Source: Mycobacteroides chelonae CCUG 47445 (GTDB lineage Bacteria > Actinomycetota > Actinomycetes > Mycobacteriales > Mycobacteriaceae). From it: DNA of 64,000 nt. Of the stretch, positions 35,145 through 45,791 are shown one piece after another. The number at the start of each line of letters is the position of its first letter. Position 1 is the stretch's first letter. The DNA lies in NCBI RefSeq assembly GCF_001632805.1, contig NZ_CP007220.1, forward strand, positions 2,790,001 to 2,854,000. The letters are read 5' to 3'. Made by a program: the position numbers and the translations under genes. A model generated the notes under the pieces. It was not told the origin of the DNA and ran no database searches. It saw only the letters and a list, made by a program, of their open reading frames with translations.

Positions 35145-36140
35145 AGGCGTGCCCACGGGCGAGCGGTCGGGCTCGCTCCGGTATCGCGACGGACGGCCAT
35201 CGATATGCAGCACCTTCCACAGCGGGCGCACCCACCACGGCCGCATTCCGATGTCCTCGGTGAGCTTGCGCATGTCTCCGAAGTACTCGGCAAGCGTGTG
35301 ACGCGCGTGCTCGCTGCGCCAGAAGGCCTGCTTGAAAACCTCACGCGGGATGCCGAACTCGGCGGCGAAGGTCCGTGGCGGAATCATGATCTCGTTGGCC
35401 AGCAGCTTCATGACGACCGGGAACAGCAGGGTGCACAGTGCGCGTTTGCGCGCACTCATCAGCGGCATGTGGACGCGCAGGAACTCACCGGCGAAGGAGA
35501 TGTGCCGCGCCTCTTCGGCCACGTGGATTTCCATGGTGCGCCGGACGGCCGGCGGCAGGTCGACGTCCTTGCGGATCAACGACTTCTGGTAGTGATCGAT
35601 GGGCTCTTCGCCGCCGAGGATGCCGATGAAGAGGACCACATGGGCCCAACCGCCTGCCACGCCGATTATCGGCGAGAGCCTGCGGAACCACTTGCGCATG
35701 CCCGGGACGTCGTCACCGATGCGGTTGACGAGCTCCTGGAACATCTGGATGTGGTTGCACTCCTCGGTCATCTCGTGGAGGCAGTAGCGGAACTCAGGCG
35801 AGCCGTTCGGCAGCTTCATGAGGTACTGCATCATGCCGCGGATCAGAATGCTCTCGAAGGCGAGCCCAACCTTGACGCTGTTGGCCAGCCGCCAGCGGCC
35901 GATCTCGATTTGACGGTCGAGGGGCAGATCCCGGTACCACTGCGTGGCGCCGAGCGTGTCCAGCTCGGGGTTCAGCACCCAGCGGGGGTCGTTGCGGTCG
36001 ATCTGGTAATCGGGCGCGTCCCAGTCGATGTCCGTGAAGGGATCGAAGTGCAGACGCACCGAACCTTCGGACAGCGTGTGCAGGGTTTGCAGGTACTCCG
36101 CGTCGAAGTCGCTCGGCCCGGGGACGGTGTAAAGCGGCAT
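35127..36140 (-). CDS. AurF-like (p-aminobenzoate N-oxygenase family) diiron oxygenase
   Basis: 337-residue ferritin-like diiron protein. Iron ligands are visible in ESILIRGMMQ, the ExxH EECNHIQMF and the second EEARHISFAGEF. AurF oxidises aryl amines to nitro groups; family members in mycobacteria are uncharacterised, and some act as desaturase- or hydroxylase-like enzymes. Two inverted repeats with TGGGA/GGGAC cores lie in the 60 bp ahead of the start, so it is probably regulated. Confidence 0.8.
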   Translation of the reverse strand: MPLYTVPGPSDFDAEYLQTLHTLSEGSVRLHFDPFTDIDWDAPDYQIDRNDPRWVLNPELDTLGATQWYRDLPLDRQIEIGRWRLANSVKVGLAFESILIRGMMQYLMKLPNGSPEFRYCLHEMTEECNHIQMFQELVNRIGDDVPGMRKWFRRLSPIIGVAGGWAHVVLFIGILGGEEPIDHYQKSLIRKDVDLPPAVRRTMEIHVAEEARHISFAGEFLRVHMPLMSARKRALCTLLFPVVMKLLANEIMIPPRTFAAEFGIPREVFKQAFWRSEHARHTLAEYFGDMRKLTEDIGMRPWWVRPLWKVLHIDGRPSRYRSEPDRSPVGTPLAVGA

Positions 36141-36171
36141 TGCTTCCTCCTCGAATTACCCACCAATTTAC

Positions 36172-36188
36172 TGGGACGCGGCATCCCA
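36172..36188. promoter_or_regulatory. Inverted repeat upstream of the AurF-like gene (distal core TGGGA/TCCCA)
   Basis: TGGGA (36172-36176) and TCCCA (36184-36188) flank a 7-base spacer, 32 bp ahead of the start codon. It shares its core with the stronger palindrome at 36200, suggesting two operator copies. Confidence 0.45.
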
Positions 36189-36199
36189 TGCAACATCTG

Positions 36200-36218
36200 A
36201 TGGGACCAAAAGTCCCAT
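36200..36218. promoter_or_regulatory. Perfect palindrome ATGGGAC-N5-GTCCCAT upstream of the AurF-like gene
   Basis: Seven-base arms match perfectly around CAAAA. About 60 bp from the AurF-like start, and the second GGGAC repeat in tandem. A candidate operator for the TetR regulator at 34425, by position only. Confidence 0.6.
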
Positions 36219-36303
36219 AAATTTGATTCCCGCAGGTCGCATCTACTCGTGAGTCTGAATCTGCCCGACGGCCAGCCGCCGGCAACGCCGGATTACCGGG
36301 TGC

Positions 36304-37122
36304 TCAGCGCAGGGCGGCGGCCATCGCCGCACGTGGTGCGGGCTGCCCGGTGAACAGCTCTACCTGGGTGAACGCCTGGTTGAGCAGCATCTCCAAACCG
36401 CCGGCGACCGCTGCTCCCCGATCGTGTGCCGTGGCTGCCAGTTCGGTGGGCCACGGGTGATAGATAACGTCGAGAATCGCCGGGGCCGCGGCCAGGGAAT
36501 CCGAATAGGGTGCCGCCGCCTCCGCCGGCACGGTGCTCACCAGCACGCCGGACGATGCGCACACCGAGGACAGGGCGGCGTCCTCGAAACCAATCACGGA
36601 GGCCGGCAGGCCCACTCGCTGCGCCAGCTCCAGAGCTCCGTGCGCGCGGGTCGCATCCCGGGCCACCACCGTCAGGGACTTGATACCCATTGCCGCCAGC
36701 GCCACGATGGCCGGCCGCGCGGTACCGCCGGCGCCGACGATCACGGCTGCCCGCTCCGCGGGTTCGATTCCCGCGCCGCGCAGTGCCCCGGATACGCCAT
36801 CGACGTCGGTGTTGTCGGCATGCCAACCGTCATCGGTACGCACCAGGGTGTTGGCGGCACCGATCAGCCGCGCACGTTCGGTGCAACTCGACGCCGATTC
36901 CAGGGCGGCGAACTTGCCGGGCATGGTCACCGAGAAACCCACCCAATCGGGCCCGGCGCCTCCCACCACGTCGGGCAGCTGCTCAGCCGTGCACTCGATG
37001 CGTTCGTATGTCCAGCCGGTCAGCCCCAGTGCGCGATAGGCGGCCAGATGTAAATCGGGCGAGCGGGAATGCCCTATCGGTGAGCCGAGCACCGCGGCGC
37101 GGCGAACCTCAGCCGTGCTCAT
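36304..37122 (-). CDS. aroE: Shikimate dehydrogenase
   Basis: 272 residues. NADPH-dependent reduction of 3-dehydroshikimate. It has GSPIGHSRSPDLHLAAYRALGL, the catalytic lysine in SVTMPGKF, Asp in NTDVDG and the dinucleotide motif VGAGGTARPAI. It lies 18 bp after mltG, with a weak copy of the short repeat between. Same order as in M. tuberculosis. Confidence 0.94.
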   Translation of the reverse strand: MSTAEVRRAAVLGSPIGHSRSPDLHLAAYRALGLTGWTYERIECTAEQLPDVVGGAGPDWVGFSVTMPGKFAALESASSCTERARLIGAANTLVRTDDGWHADNTDVDGVSGALRGAGIEPAERAAVIVGAGGTARPAIVALAAMGIKSLTVVARDATRAHGALELAQRVGLPASVIGFEDAALSSVCASSGVLVSTVPAEAAAPYSDSLAAAPAILDVIYHPWPTELAATAHDRGAAVAGGLEMLLNQAFTQVELFTGQPAPRAAMAAALR

Positions 37123-37146
37123 GCTCTACGCCGGGGAGGCTCATCG
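37123..37146 (-). repeat. Short intercistronic repeat, diverged copy 4
   Basis: 18/24 identical to copy 2, same length, same ends (CGATGAGC and AGAGC on the minus strand). It contains the mltG stop codon and the gap to aroE. Confidence 0.45.
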
Positions 37147-38427
37147 CGCACTGTCCAGAATGCCGTTCTTCTTGGCCAGCTCGATGTTGGCCAAATGCTC
37201 GTTGTAGTCGGCGGTGAACAACGTGGTGCCCTCGGCGTCGATCGTGACGAAGTACAGCCAGTCCCCCGGCTCCGGATGCTCGGCCGCCTGAAGCGCCTCG
37301 GGGCTCGGCGAAGAAATCGGGGTAGCCGGGAGCCCCTGCGACACATAGGTATTCCAGAGCGTCTTGCGCTCGCGGTCGTCATCGGTCGTCGCGACTTCTT
37401 GGCGGTCCAACGGGTAGTTCACCGTGGAGTCGAATTCCAGCTTCTGATGCTTGGCCAGCCGGTTGTAGACCACCCGCGCCACCTTCGCGAAGTCGCGCGG
37501 TTTGGCCTCCCGCTGCAGCAGCGAGGCCACCACCAGCACTTCATAGGGCGACAACCCGGCCGCATCGGCCTGCAGCAACCCCAGCTGCTGGTACTGGTCG
37601 CTGCTCTCACGGATGAGGGAGGCCAGAATCTGCTCCGGCTCGGCCATCGGGTCGAAGTCCCACCGCCCAGCGGCGATCAGTCCCTCGAGGCGGCGGTGGT
37701 CGTCGCGCACGGCATTGACTCCGTTGGACGCCCACTGCGGGACCGACAGCTCGGCCTGCGAGGCCGTCGTGGCGGCCTGCCGTAAGTCCGAAGCGGCCAC
37801 GCAATGCTTGTCCCCGTCCAGGTCCACACACGAAGCACGCGCGATGAGGGTGAAGATGCCCTCGGTAACGGCGCCATTGGCCACCGCGGAGACGTCATCG
37901 AGCTGACGGCCCTCCGGGATGACGAGCAGACCGACCCGGTTGTCTTGTTCGGCCAGACGCGCGACGGCGTCCTTGCCGGGAATCTTGGTGCGCAGCTTGT
38001 AGAAGCCGGGCTGGATCGCGGCGATGGCCTGATTGCCTTGCGCGGCATCAGTGAACGCACTCGGAGTGGCCACCACTCCCTCGTCCTTCAGCCGCTGTCC
38101 GATGACCTTGGTGGTGTCGCCGCGATGCACCTCGAACACGAAGTCCTTGACCCCGGAGCCCGAGTAGTCGGTGACGGGGGCGTCGGCACCGAAGAGGCTG
38201 TCCCACAGCTTTGCTCCGCCGACAACGGCAGCGACGGTGATGATGACAACCAGCGCCAGACCCGCCAGTCCGGCGTTACGGCGACGCCGCGCCGCAGCCC
38301 TGCGGCGCGCCCGCTCACGACGGGTCTCGCGAGGACGCGGACCCACCGCCACCGGGACGGCCCGGCGACCGCCTCCCCAGTCGTCGTCGGGCTCCTGGCG
38401 ATCGTCCCAATCGCGCCAGTCGCTCAA
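37141..38427 (-). CDS. mltG: Endolytic murein transglycosylase MltG
   Basis: 428 residues. Cleaves nascent glycan strands and ends peptidoglycan polymerisation. Long basic cytosolic N terminus ([15 protein letters not shown]), one transmembrane helix about 52-72, a LysM-like part, then the YceG domain with the catalytic Glu region ASLLQREA and [17 protein letters not shown]. The 4-bp overlap with ruvX suggests translational coupling. Confidence 0.93.
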   Translation of the reverse strand: MSDWRDWDDRQEPDDDWGGGRRAVPVAVGPRPRETRRERARRRAAARRRRNAGLAGLALVVIITVAAVVGGAKLWDSLFGADAPVTDYSGSGVKDFVFEVHRGDTTKVIGQRLKDEGVVATPSAFTDAAQGNQAIAAIQPGFYKLRTKIPGKDAVARLAEQDNRVGLLVIPEGRQLDDVSAVANGAVTEGIFTLIARASCVDLDGDKHCVAASDLRQAATTASQAELSVPQWASNGVNAVRDDHRRLEGLIAAGRWDFDPMAEPEQILASLIRESSDQYQQLGLLQADAAGLSPYEVLVVASLLQREAKPRDFAKVARVVYNRLAKHQKLEFDSTVNYPLDRQEVATTDDDRERKTLWNTYVSQGLPATPISSPSPEALQAAEHPEPGDWLYFVTIDAEGTTLFTADYNEHLANIELAKKNGILDSAR

Positions 38428-38924
38428 CGCGTGCCCCCTTCACTGCCGCACCGGCGACGCTGCTCAAGCCAATCCTGCAGAATGGCCACCGCTGCCGCCT
38501 GGTCGATGATGCCGCGCTGCTGACGAGACCGTACTCCTGCCTCACGCAGGGAACGCTGGGCGGTAGTAGTAGTGAAACGCTCGTCTACTAAGCGCACCGG
38601 CACGGGCGCGATTCGCTCGCTCAGCTCCCGGGCGAACCCTGCGGCATCGCGCGCCGAGGCCCCCGTACCTTCGCGCAGGTTGCGTGGCAGGCCGACAACG
38701 ACCTCTACCACGCTCAGCTCCTCGACCAATTCCACGATGCGGCGAAAATCACTGTCTTCCTTATTATCCCGCGCGACCGTTTCGACCGGGGTGGCAAGAA
38801 TTCCGTCGGGGTCGCACGATGCGACTCCTATTCTGACGGTGCCCACATCCACGCCGAGACGACGGCCGCGGCCCGGATCGTCCGGGCCTGGACGATCAGG
38901 GGCAGGAGCTTCGCTATCGGGCAC
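38424..38924 (-). CDS. ruvX: YqgF/RuvX Holliday-junction resolvase-like nuclease
   Basis: 166 residues, RNase H fold. Segments [26 protein letters not shown] and [12 protein letters not shown] supply the acidic active site; the C-terminal [15 protein letters not shown] is typical. The proposed role is pre-16S rRNA 5'-end processing. It lies 5 bp after alaS. Confidence 0.93.
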   Translation of the reverse strand: MPDSEAPAPDRPGPDDPGRGRRLGVDVGTVRIGVASCDPDGILATPVETVARDNKEDSDFRRIVELVEELSVVEVVVGLPRNLREGTGASARDAAGFARELSERIAPVPVRLVDERFTTTTAQRSLREAGVRSRQQRGIIDQAAAVAILQDWLEQRRRCGSEGGTR

Positions 38925-38929
38925 TCGGT

Positions 38930-41617
38930 TCAGGCCTGGCGGATCTGTTCACGCAGCGCCCGCAGTGCCGCGTCAATGCCGGAGGAGTCCTTACCGGACC
39001 CCTGTGCCGTGTCGGACTTACCGCCGCCTCGTCCGTCCACGGCCGATCCGATGGCACCCACGAGGTCGTTGGCACGCAGCCCCGCATCTTGAGCGGCCTG
39101 GTTGACCGACACCACGAAGGGCACCGAGCCCTCGCCGGCTGCGATCAGCGCGACCACGGCGGGGTCACTGCCGAGCCGGCCCCGAATGTCTCCGATCAGA
39201 CTGCGCAGGTCACCCGCGCCGGTCCCGTCGGGCAGCCGGTGCGCCACCACGGTGACGGTGCCGGCCGACGTGCTCAGGCGTTCCGCGTTGTCCACCAACG
39301 TCGAGATGGAGGCCTTTACCGAGGCCAAACGTGTTTGCTCCAACTCCTTTTCGGCCACCTTCAGGCGCTCCACCAGAGTCGCGACCCGGCCGGGAACCTC
39401 CTCGGAGGGCACCTTCAGGCTTGAGGACAGCGCGGCCATCAAGGCACGTTCCTTCGAGAGGTAGCGGAACGCGTCCAGGCCGACATAGGCCTCCACCCGG
39501 CGCACGCCCGAGCCCACCGAAGACTCTCCCAGCAGCGTCACGGGTCCGATCTGGGAGGAGTTGGCCACGTGAGTCCCACCGCACAATTCGAGCGAGAACG
39601 GGCCGCCGATGTCGACAACGCGCACGTTGTCTCCGTAGTTCTCGCCGAACAGCGCCATCGCTCCCATGGCCTTGGCCTTGTCCAGATCAGTGATGAAGGT
39701 GTTGACGGGATAGTTGGCCTCGACCGCCTTGTTGGCCACGTCCTCGACCTCTTGCCGCTGTGCCTCCGAGAGCGCGCCCTGCCAGCTGAAGTCGAAACGC
39801 AGGTATCCGGGCCGGTTCAGCGAGCCCGCCTGAACGGCATTGGGCCCCAGTACTTGCCGCAGCGCGGCGTGCACCATGTGCGTGCCCGAGTGGCCCTGAG
39901 TGGCGCCGTGGCGCCACTGCGGATCCACCGAGGCCACCACCTGATCACCCTCGACGAACTCACCGGATTCCACCGTGACCTTGTGTACGAAGAGGGTTTT
40001 GGCGATCTTCTGGACATCGGAGACCTTCGCCTGCGATGTTGCGTTCGTCCCGTCGCCGCGAATGGATCCGATGTCGGCGATCTGGCCGCCCGATTCCGCG
40101 TAGAGCGGGGTGCGGTCCAACACGATTTCCGCCTCGGCGCCCGCCGAGGCGACCGGCACCCGGGCGCCGTCGACGAAGATGCCCAGAATCGTTGCCTGCG
40201 AATCTAATTCGTCGAATCCGGTGAATTCCGTGGGCCCCGCGTCCACGAGTTCGCGGTATGCCGTCAGGTCTGCGTGGGCATGCTTGCGCGCAGCGGCGTC
40301 GGCCTTGGCGCGTTGCCGCTGCTCATTCATCAGCTCACGGAAGCCGTTCTCGTCCACCGAAAGCCCGGCCTCGGCGGCCATTTCGAGGGTGAGCTCGATG
40401 GGGAACCCGTAAGTGTCATGCAGGGTGAACGCGTCGCTACCCGAAAGTGTGCTTTTTCCTGCCGTTTTCGTCTTGTCCGCGGCATCCTCGAACAGCTTCG
40501 AACCCGAGGCCAGGGTCCGGTTGAACGCGGTCTCCTCGGCAACGGCGATTCTGCTGATGCGTTCGAAGTCGGTCACCAGCTCGGGGTACGACGGGCCCAT
40601 CTCGTCACGCACCACGGCCATCAGCTCACCCATCATGGGCTTTTCGACGCCAAGCAACTTGGTGGAGCGGATGATCCGGCGCAGCAGGCGGCGCAGCACA
40701 TAGCCGCGGCCTTCATTGCCGGGGCTGACCCCGTCGCCGATGATGATCGCCGCCGTGCGGGCGTGGTCGCCGATGACGCGGTAGCGCACGTCGTCCTCGT
40801 GACTGCCCTGCCCATACCCGCGCGGGGCAACTGCTGCCACACAGTCGATGACGGGGCGCACCAGGTCGGTTTCGTAGACGTTGTCGACACCCTGCAATAG
40901 ACACGCGATGCGCTCGACACCCATGCCGGTGTCGATGTTCTGACGCGGCAGTGGGCCGAGTATCTCGAAGTCGGTCTTGGAGGTCCCCTCGCCGCGCTCG
41001 TTCTGCATGAACACGAGATTCCAGATCTCGATGTAGCGGTCCTCGTTCGCCTCCGGGCCACCTTCGATGCCGTACTCGGGGCCACGGTCGTAGTAGATCT
41101 CCGAGCACGGACCGCAGGGACCGGGGATGCCCATGGACCAGTAGTTGTCGGCCATGCCGCGGCGCTGGATCCGGTCCAGCGGCAGCCCGGCGATGTCCTG
41201 CCACAGCCCGATGGCCTCGTCGTCGTCGAGATAGACGGTGGCCCACAGCCTCTCCGGGTCGAAGCCGTAACCCCCCTCGGACAGCGGGTTGGTCAGCAGT
41301 GTCCAGGCAAGCCGGATCGCCTCGCTCTTGAAGTAGTCGCCGAAGGAGAAGTTTCCGGCCATCTGGAAGAAGGTGTTGTGCCGGGTGGTGATGCCCACCT
41401 CATCGATGTCCGGCGTGCGAATGCACTTCTGGACACTGGTGGCCGTGTTGTACGGCGGCGTGCGCTGCCCCAGGAAGAACGGCACGAACTGGACCATGCC
41501 GGCGTTGACGAACAGCAGGTTGGGGTCGTCGAGAATCACCGAAGCGCTCGGTACCTCGGTGTGACCGGCCTTCACGAAGTGGTCCAGGAATCGCTTCCGG
41601 ATCTCGTGTGTCTGCAT
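38930..41617 (-). CDS. alaS: Alanyl-tRNA synthetase
   Basis: 895 residues. Class II synthetase domain at the N terminus ([13 protein letters not shown], motif 2 around [19 protein letters not shown]), the editing domain with [13 protein letters not shown] and [13 protein letters not shown] zinc ligands, and a C-Ala domain with the glycine-rich [19 protein letters not shown]. The ATG at 41617 ([14 protein letters not shown]) is the conserved start. Confidence 0.96.
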   Translation of the reverse strand: MQTHEIRKRFLDHFVKAGHTEVPSASVILDDPNLLFVNAGMVQFVPFFLGQRTPPYNTATSVQKCIRTPDIDEVGITTRHNTFFQMAGNFSFGDYFKSEAIRLAWTLLTNPLSEGGYGFDPERLWATVYLDDDEAIGLWQDIAGLPLDRIQRRGMADNYWSMGIPGPCGPCSEIYYDRGPEYGIEGGPEANEDRYIEIWNLVFMQNERGEGTSKTDFEILGPLPRQNIDTGMGVERIACLLQGVDNVYETDLVRPVIDCVAAVAPRGYGQGSHEDDVRYRVIGDHARTAAIIIGDGVSPGNEGRGYVLRRLLRRIIRSTKLLGVEKPMMGELMAVVRDEMGPSYPELVTDFERISRIAVAEETAFNRTLASGSKLFEDAADKTKTAGKSTLSGSDAFTLHDTYGFPIELTLEMAAEAGLSVDENGFRELMNEQRQRAKADAAARKHAHADLTAYRELVDAGPTEFTGFDELDSQATILGIFVDGARVPVASAGAEAEIVLDRTPLYAESGGQIADIGSIRGDGTNATSQAKVSDVQKIAKTLFVHKVTVESGEFVEGDQVVASVDPQWRHGATQGHSGTHMVHAALRQVLGPNAVQAGSLNRPGYLRFDFSWQGALSEAQRQEVEDVANKAVEANYPVNTFITDLDKAKAMGAMALFGENYGDNVRVVDIGGPFSLELCGGTHVANSSQIGPVTLLGESSVGSGVRRVEAYVGLDAFRYLSKERALMAALSSSLKVPSEEVPGRVATLVERLKVAEKELEQTRLASVKASISTLVDNAERLSTSAGTVTVVAHRLPDGTGAGDLRSLIGDIRGRLGSDPAVVALIAAGEGSVPFVVSVNQAAQDAGLRANDLVGAIGSAVDGRGGGKSDTAQGSGKDSSGIDAALRALREQIRQA

Positions 41618-41812
41618 GTCGTCCTTGCGTGTAGCTGGGGAATCTGACCGGACCACCCTACCGGTGTGTCCACCTACCGCCGGTATACGCCAAGGTCACC
41701 AGGTACCGCCACCAGGTATCTGCTCCGTCACAATTCACCGAGCTAACCGTGAACAGTCCCTCCACATGGACAGACAGGCTCCGGCTTGCCTCATAGCAAT
41801 CGCGGTCCGGCG

Positions 41813-42136
41813 CTAGCCGTACGGAGCGTCGCGGATCGAGCTGTCGACGGCTCCGCCGATCGGCGCGGTTGCCAGCCCGGTGAACGGCCCCAGGAACGGG
41901 CTCAACAAGATGCCGGCTCCCGCCTCGGCGGCATTACCGGCGGCGCCAGCGCCCACATCGCGGCCGTACTGCTCCACCCACGGATCAACCGGTGCGGGTG
42001 GCGGCGGGCCTGGATCTTCGAGGATCGGGTCGGGCCCCGGTTCGGGTTCGGGGTCTGCCCACGCCACGGCGGGCGCTGCCATCACTGCGAGCGATGCCAG
42101 TAGCCCGCCCGCGGCCACACGCATACGTAACGCCAT
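41813..42136 (-). CDS. Small secreted proline-rich protein
   Basis: 107 residues. Signal peptide MALRMRVAAGGLLASLAVMAAPAVAWA with a likely cut after AWA, then an Asp/Glu/Pro-rich segment (DPEPEPGPDP) and a Gly/Ala-rich hydrophobic tail. No known domain. The ATG at 42136 was chosen because it starts the signal peptide; ATG 42124 is also possible. It is exported, probably to the envelope, function unknown. Confidence 0.7.
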   Translation of the reverse strand: MALRMRVAAGGLLASLAVMAAPAVAWADPEPEPGPDPILEDPGPPPPAPVDPWVEQYGRDVGAGAAGNAAEAGAGILLSPFLGPFTGLATAPIGGAVDSSIRDAPYG

Positions 42137-42213
42137 GCCTTCAGTATGCCGAGTGTGCGATTTGTGTCGATTTTCTGGCCAGAACCGACAGAATCCGCAC
42201 ACTCGATCAGAAC

Positions 42214-43569
42214 TCAGGGCCTTTTCAGCCCACGCCGGATGATGGCGCGCAGCTTGTCCAGCCGTGATCCGATGTCACGCTCGGTGCCGTGATCGGTGGG
42301 CTGGTAGTAATCGGTACCGACCAACTCATCGGGCGGATACTGCTGTGCCACCACCCCGTCGCGGTCGTTATGCGGGTACAGGTAGCCGACGGCATTGCCG
42401 AGTTTGGCCGCCCCGCTGTAATGGCCGTCACGCAGATGAGGCGGCACCAGCCCGGCCTTGCCCGCGCGGATGTCGCCCATCGCCGCCCCCAGGGCCGCGG
42501 GCACCGCACCCGACTTGGGCGCGGTGGCGAGGTGAATGGTGGCGTGAGTCAGCGTCAGCTGCGCCTCCGGCATCCCGATCAGTTGCACCGTCTGCGCCGC
42601 CGCCACCGCCACCGGCAATGCGGTGGGATCGGCCATCCCGACGTCCTCGCTGGCCAGGATCATCAGTCGCCGGGCGATGAAGCGCGGGTCCTCCCCCGCG
42701 ATCAGCATCCGCGCCAGATAGTGCAGCGCGGCATCCACATCGGACCCGCGGATCGATTTGATGAAGGCACTCACCACGTCGTAGTGCTGATCGCCGTCAC
42801 GGTCGTAGCGCACGGCAGCGCGGTCCACCGACTGCTCCACCACCTCGACGGTCACGGTGCCGCCCGCTCCTCCCGCAGTCTCCGCCGCGACCTCGAGGGC
42901 AGTCAGAGCGCGTCGTGCGTCGCCCGCGGCGAGCTGCGCCAGCAGACTCAGCGCCTCGGGATCCACGGCTACCGCACTGCCGAGCCCGCGCTCATCGGCG
43001 ATCGCACGCGTGAGTACTTCTCGAATATCGTTGTCGCCCAATGGCTGCAGCTGAAGGATCAGCGAGCGCGAGAGCAGCGGCGCCACTACGGAAAAAGAGG
43101 GATTCTCGGTGGTGGCGGCCACCAACAGCACCACTCGGTTCTCCACAGCCGCAAGCAGCGCGTCTTGCTGCGTCTTGGAGAACCGGTGCACCTCGTCGAT
43201 GAAAAGCACCGTCTGACGGCCGTGAACGGCCGCGCGGCGGGCATCGTCGATGACGGCCCGCACCTCTTTGACTCCGGCGGACAATGCGGACAGCGCCTCG
43301 AACCGGCGCCCGGTGGCACCCGAAATCAAGGATGCGAGAGTGGTTTTCCCCGTACCCGGAGGTCCATACAGGATGACCGAGGCAGCACCCGAGCCGTCGA
43401 CGAGGCGACGCAACGGCGAACCCTGTTTGAGCAGGTGCCCCTGTCCCACCACTTCATCGAGCGCGGCGGGACGCATCCGGACGGCCAGGGGCGCGTTGGG
43501 CGGCACCCCGGCATCCGCCGGGGCCGACTCGAAAGCGCCCCCGGGCACGTCGAACAGGCTGTCTGACAC
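42214..43569 (-). CDS. rarA: Replication-associated recombination protein RarA (MgsA)
   Basis: 451 residues, clamp-loader-like AAA+ ATPase acting at stalled forks. Walker [12 protein letters not shown], Walker [10 protein letters not shown], sensor AATTENPSF, arginine finger region SRSL, and the C-terminal MgsA tetramerisation domain ([21 protein letters not shown]). Syntenic with Rv2559c. The next gene upstream, DUF3097, is 31 bp away. Confidence 0.94.
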   Translation of the reverse strand: MSDSLFDVPGGAFESAPADAGVPPNAPLAVRMRPAALDEVVGQGHLLKQGSPLRRLVDGSGAASVILYGPPGTGKTTLASLISGATGRRFEALSALSAGVKEVRAVIDDARRAAVHGRQTVLFIDEVHRFSKTQQDALLAAVENRVVLLVAATTENPSFSVVAPLLSRSLILQLQPLGDNDIREVLTRAIADERGLGSAVAVDPEALSLLAQLAAGDARRALTALEVAAETAGGAGGTVTVEVVEQSVDRAAVRYDRDGDQHYDVVSAFIKSIRGSDVDAALHYLARMLIAGEDPRFIARRLMILASEDVGMADPTALPVAVAAAQTVQLIGMPEAQLTLTHATIHLATAPKSGAVPAALGAAMGDIRAGKAGLVPPHLRDGHYSGAAKLGNAVGYLYPHNDRDGVVAQQYPPDELVGTDYYQPTDHGTERDIGSRLDKLRAIIRRGLKRP

Positions 43570-43600
43570 GTCTCAGGCTTACCACGTCGGGCCGACGGCT

Positions 43601-44443
43601 TCAGCCCGCCGGTTGGGTGACGAAATCGATCAGTTCCTCAACACGGCCGATCAGGGCGGGCTCCAGGTCGGTCCAGGTGCGCACCTTGCCGCGAATCCGG
43701 CGCCAGGCCTCGGCGATCTCGGTCTGGCTGCCGTGCGGCCAGCCAAGCGCCTGGCAGATGCCGTGCTTCCACTCGATGTCCCGCGGCACGGTGGGCCAGG
43801 CATGCAGCCCAATCCGAGCGGGTTTGACCGCCTGCCAGATGTCAACGAACGGATGCCCCACCACCAGGGTGTGCTCGCCATAGGGACCCTTTTGCACCGT
43901 TTCGGCGATACGTGACTCCTTCGACCCCTTCACGAGGTGGTCGACCAGAACTCCGAGTCGGCGGCCCGGTCCCGGCTGGAACTCCTTCACGATGGCGGCC
44001 AAGTCATCGACCCCTCCCAGATACTCGACGACCACACCTTCGACGCGCAGGTCATGACCCCACACCTGTTCGACGAGTTCGGCGTCGTGACGGCCCTCGA
44101 CATAGATCCGGCTGGCCAACGCCGTGCGCGCCTTGAGGCCGTGAACGGCAACCGATCCCGACGCGCTCCGGGTTTCCTTGGTAGGGGTGTGCCGCAACGG
44201 CTCCTTGAGGATCACCGGTTTACCGTCGATGAGGTATCCCGGGCCTACCGGGAAGCCACGAACTCGTCCGTGCCGGTCTTCCAGGTCCATCCGGCCGTAC
44301 TCGATGCGCACCACCGCGCCCACAAAACCCGTCTGGGCATCCTCCACGACCAAACCCTTTATCGCCGCGACCTCGGTCGATTGCGGACGCCGCGGAGCGT
44401 GCGGGTTGTTGGACAAGATGTCGGTGCCATAGCGATCAGCCAC
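43601..44443 (-). CDS. DUF3097 protein with a TOPRIM-like segment
   Basis: 280 residues, actinobacterial DUF3097. Residues about 110-175 read RIYVEGRHDAELVEQVWG, followed by LGVLVDHLVKGSKESRI, which resembles a TOPRIM catalytic Glu and Asp motif seen in primases, topoisomerases and OLD nucleases. Next to rarA, a role in nucleic-acid handling is plausible but not shown. Confidence 0.75.
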   Translation of the reverse strand: MADRYGTDILSNNPHAPRRPQSTEVAAIKGLVVEDAQTGFVGAVVRIEYGRMDLEDRHGRVRGFPVGPGYLIDGKPVILKEPLRHTPTKETRSASGSVAVHGLKARTALASRIYVEGRHDAELVEQVWGHDLRVEGVVVEYLGGVDDLAAIVKEFQPGPGRRLGVLVDHLVKGSKESRIAETVQKGPYGEHTLVVGHPFVDIWQAVKPARIGLHAWPTVPRDIEWKHGICQALGWPHGSQTEIAEAWRRIRGKVRTWTDLEPALIGRVEELIDFVTQPAG

Positions 44444-44613
44444 CCGGCGATCGTAGGAATGTGTCGAGATCCCATCGCGTTACGACGCGCCCGCGTGATT
44501 AGACCGTGACCGGGACCGCATGCGTGTGGGTGCGGGTGGCCACCACCGAATCGGCGTTTTTCGACCGGCGGGCGGACGGTGGAGAGCACCAGCAAGTCGC
44601 GTGGCGTACACCG

Positions 44614-44660
44614 TTCGAAGGCAACTTTCGATGGACATTCTTCATTTGCTGACTCATAGT
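44614..44660 (+). promoter_or_regulatory. Leaderless promoter and inverted repeat ahead of the MAB_1171c-like membrane gene
   Basis: -35 TGGACA (44632-44637), 17-bp spacer, -10 CATAGT (44655-44660), then 7 bases to ATG 44668, the geometry of a leaderless transcript. Just upstream, TCGAA (44615-44619) and TTCGA (44627-44631) form an inverted repeat that could be an operator. Confidence 0.55.
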
Positions 44661-44667
44661 GCACGAG

Positions 44668-45774
44668 ATGGCTATGCGCTGGTTTTGGGATCACTGCCAA
44701 GCGGTGGAGCTTCTGGTCCTTGCCTTTGCCGCACCAGCTGTTCTGTACCGCGGGTGGCGATGGTGGACAGGTAGACCGTCGCTTGCATTAGCGGCAAGCG
44801 CGATTTTTGCAGTATCCATCTGGCCGTGGGCACTGTGTGATATCGAGCCAATTTGGGCGGCGTTATCGCCGAAACTACAAGCCTTTCATGCCGCGGGAGG
44901 GATCGGTGTCGTAGCGTCGGCAAGCGCATGGGTACTTGTCTTTGAGGCATGCGGTCAGGCCGATCGCCCGGTTCGTCGCAAGAAGATCCAGAGACTCGTT
45001 GCGGGAGCGACGATTACGTTCGTAGCCGTTGCAGCGTTGACCGTTTCGACGGAATCAACACCGGGCGGGAGTGACTTCTTCACCTACCTGACTGAGCCAC
45101 GCCGCGACTCACTCAGCCTTTTAGCAGCCACTCTCATCGGCCACATCTTTGCCGCCGCCGTGTTAGCCCATCTCGCCCTACTCGCGATGCGGCGGATGGA
45201 CCACACGCCGGCCGGCATAGGCCTGGGCTTGCTTGGAGCCGCCGGCGGCGCGGTCGCGATTGCGGTCGTAACTCGCGGAATCTGCGCCGAGCTGTTCCAG
45301 TGGAATGGATATTCACCTCCGGCATGGTGTGGGCTAACCGTGCAAACGAGCGCCATTACGGCAGGTGCTGCACTTGCCATTTCGGCCCTGACGTGGCCCC
45401 CGGCGGCATTGCACCGCCAAGTGCGCCACACGCTGCGCCGACTTCAGCCCTTACGTGATGCATTGATCGAATTATTCCCGGGGCTGGCTCCGCCGCGGCA
45501 GTTCGGGGTGGGCCTAACGGCGGTGCCACCGGAATGGATTGACCAAATTCAGGATGGCCTAAGCCTGCTCGCGCAGTACCGCGATCTGCCGCGTGAGGCT
45601 TCTTCACCCCCTGAAAATCGCACGAAACATATACAGGCAGTTATTGATTGGATCCAGGGACAATCGCCATCAGGCATGAGCACCGCATGGCTTCACGCGC
45701 CACCAGAGCTGACGAATACCGAGTGGATCCAGGTCCTCGCCGATGCATTTATGCCGAGGAACCCAGTTCAATAG
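44668..45774 (+). CDS. MAB_1171c-like integral membrane protein with cytosolic DUF6545-like C terminus
   Basis: 368 residues. N-terminal ~240 residues contain about seven hydrophobic helices. The C-terminal ~130 residues are soluble and begin RRLQPLRDALIELFPGLAPP, like DUF6545. ATG 44668 was chosen from the leaderless promoter; GTG 44659 would lie inside the -10. The gene body looks less GC-rich than its neighbours and uses more TTA/ATA codons, suggesting transfer. It faces an ImmA/IrrE-type metallopeptidase gene, a pairing that recurs in actinobacteria. Molecular role unknown: transporter-like or a sensor/protease target. Confidence 0.7.
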   Translation: MAMRWFWDHCQAVELLVLAFAAPAVLYRGWRWWTGRPSLALAASAIFAVSIWPWALCDIEPIWAALSPKLQAFHAAGGIGVVASASAWVLVFEACGQADRPVRRKKIQRLVAGATITFVAVAALTVSTESTPGGSDFFTYLTEPRRDSLSLLAATLIGHIFAAAVLAHLALLAMRRMDHTPAGIGLGLLGAAGGAVAIAVVTRGICAELFQWNGYSPPAWCGLTVQTSAITAGAALAISALTWPPAALHRQVRHTLRRLQPLRDALIELFPGLAPPRQFGVGLTAVPPEWIDQIQDGLSLLAQYRDLPREASSPPENRTKHIQAVIDWIQGQSPSGMSTAWLHAPPELTNTEWIQVLADAFMPRNPVQ

Positions 45775-45791
45775 CCAAGCGCCAGAACCAT

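Noticed and set aside
42289..43566. 425-residue open frame on the plus strand
   Set aside because: Antisense to rarA, which has all its ATPase motifs on the other strand.
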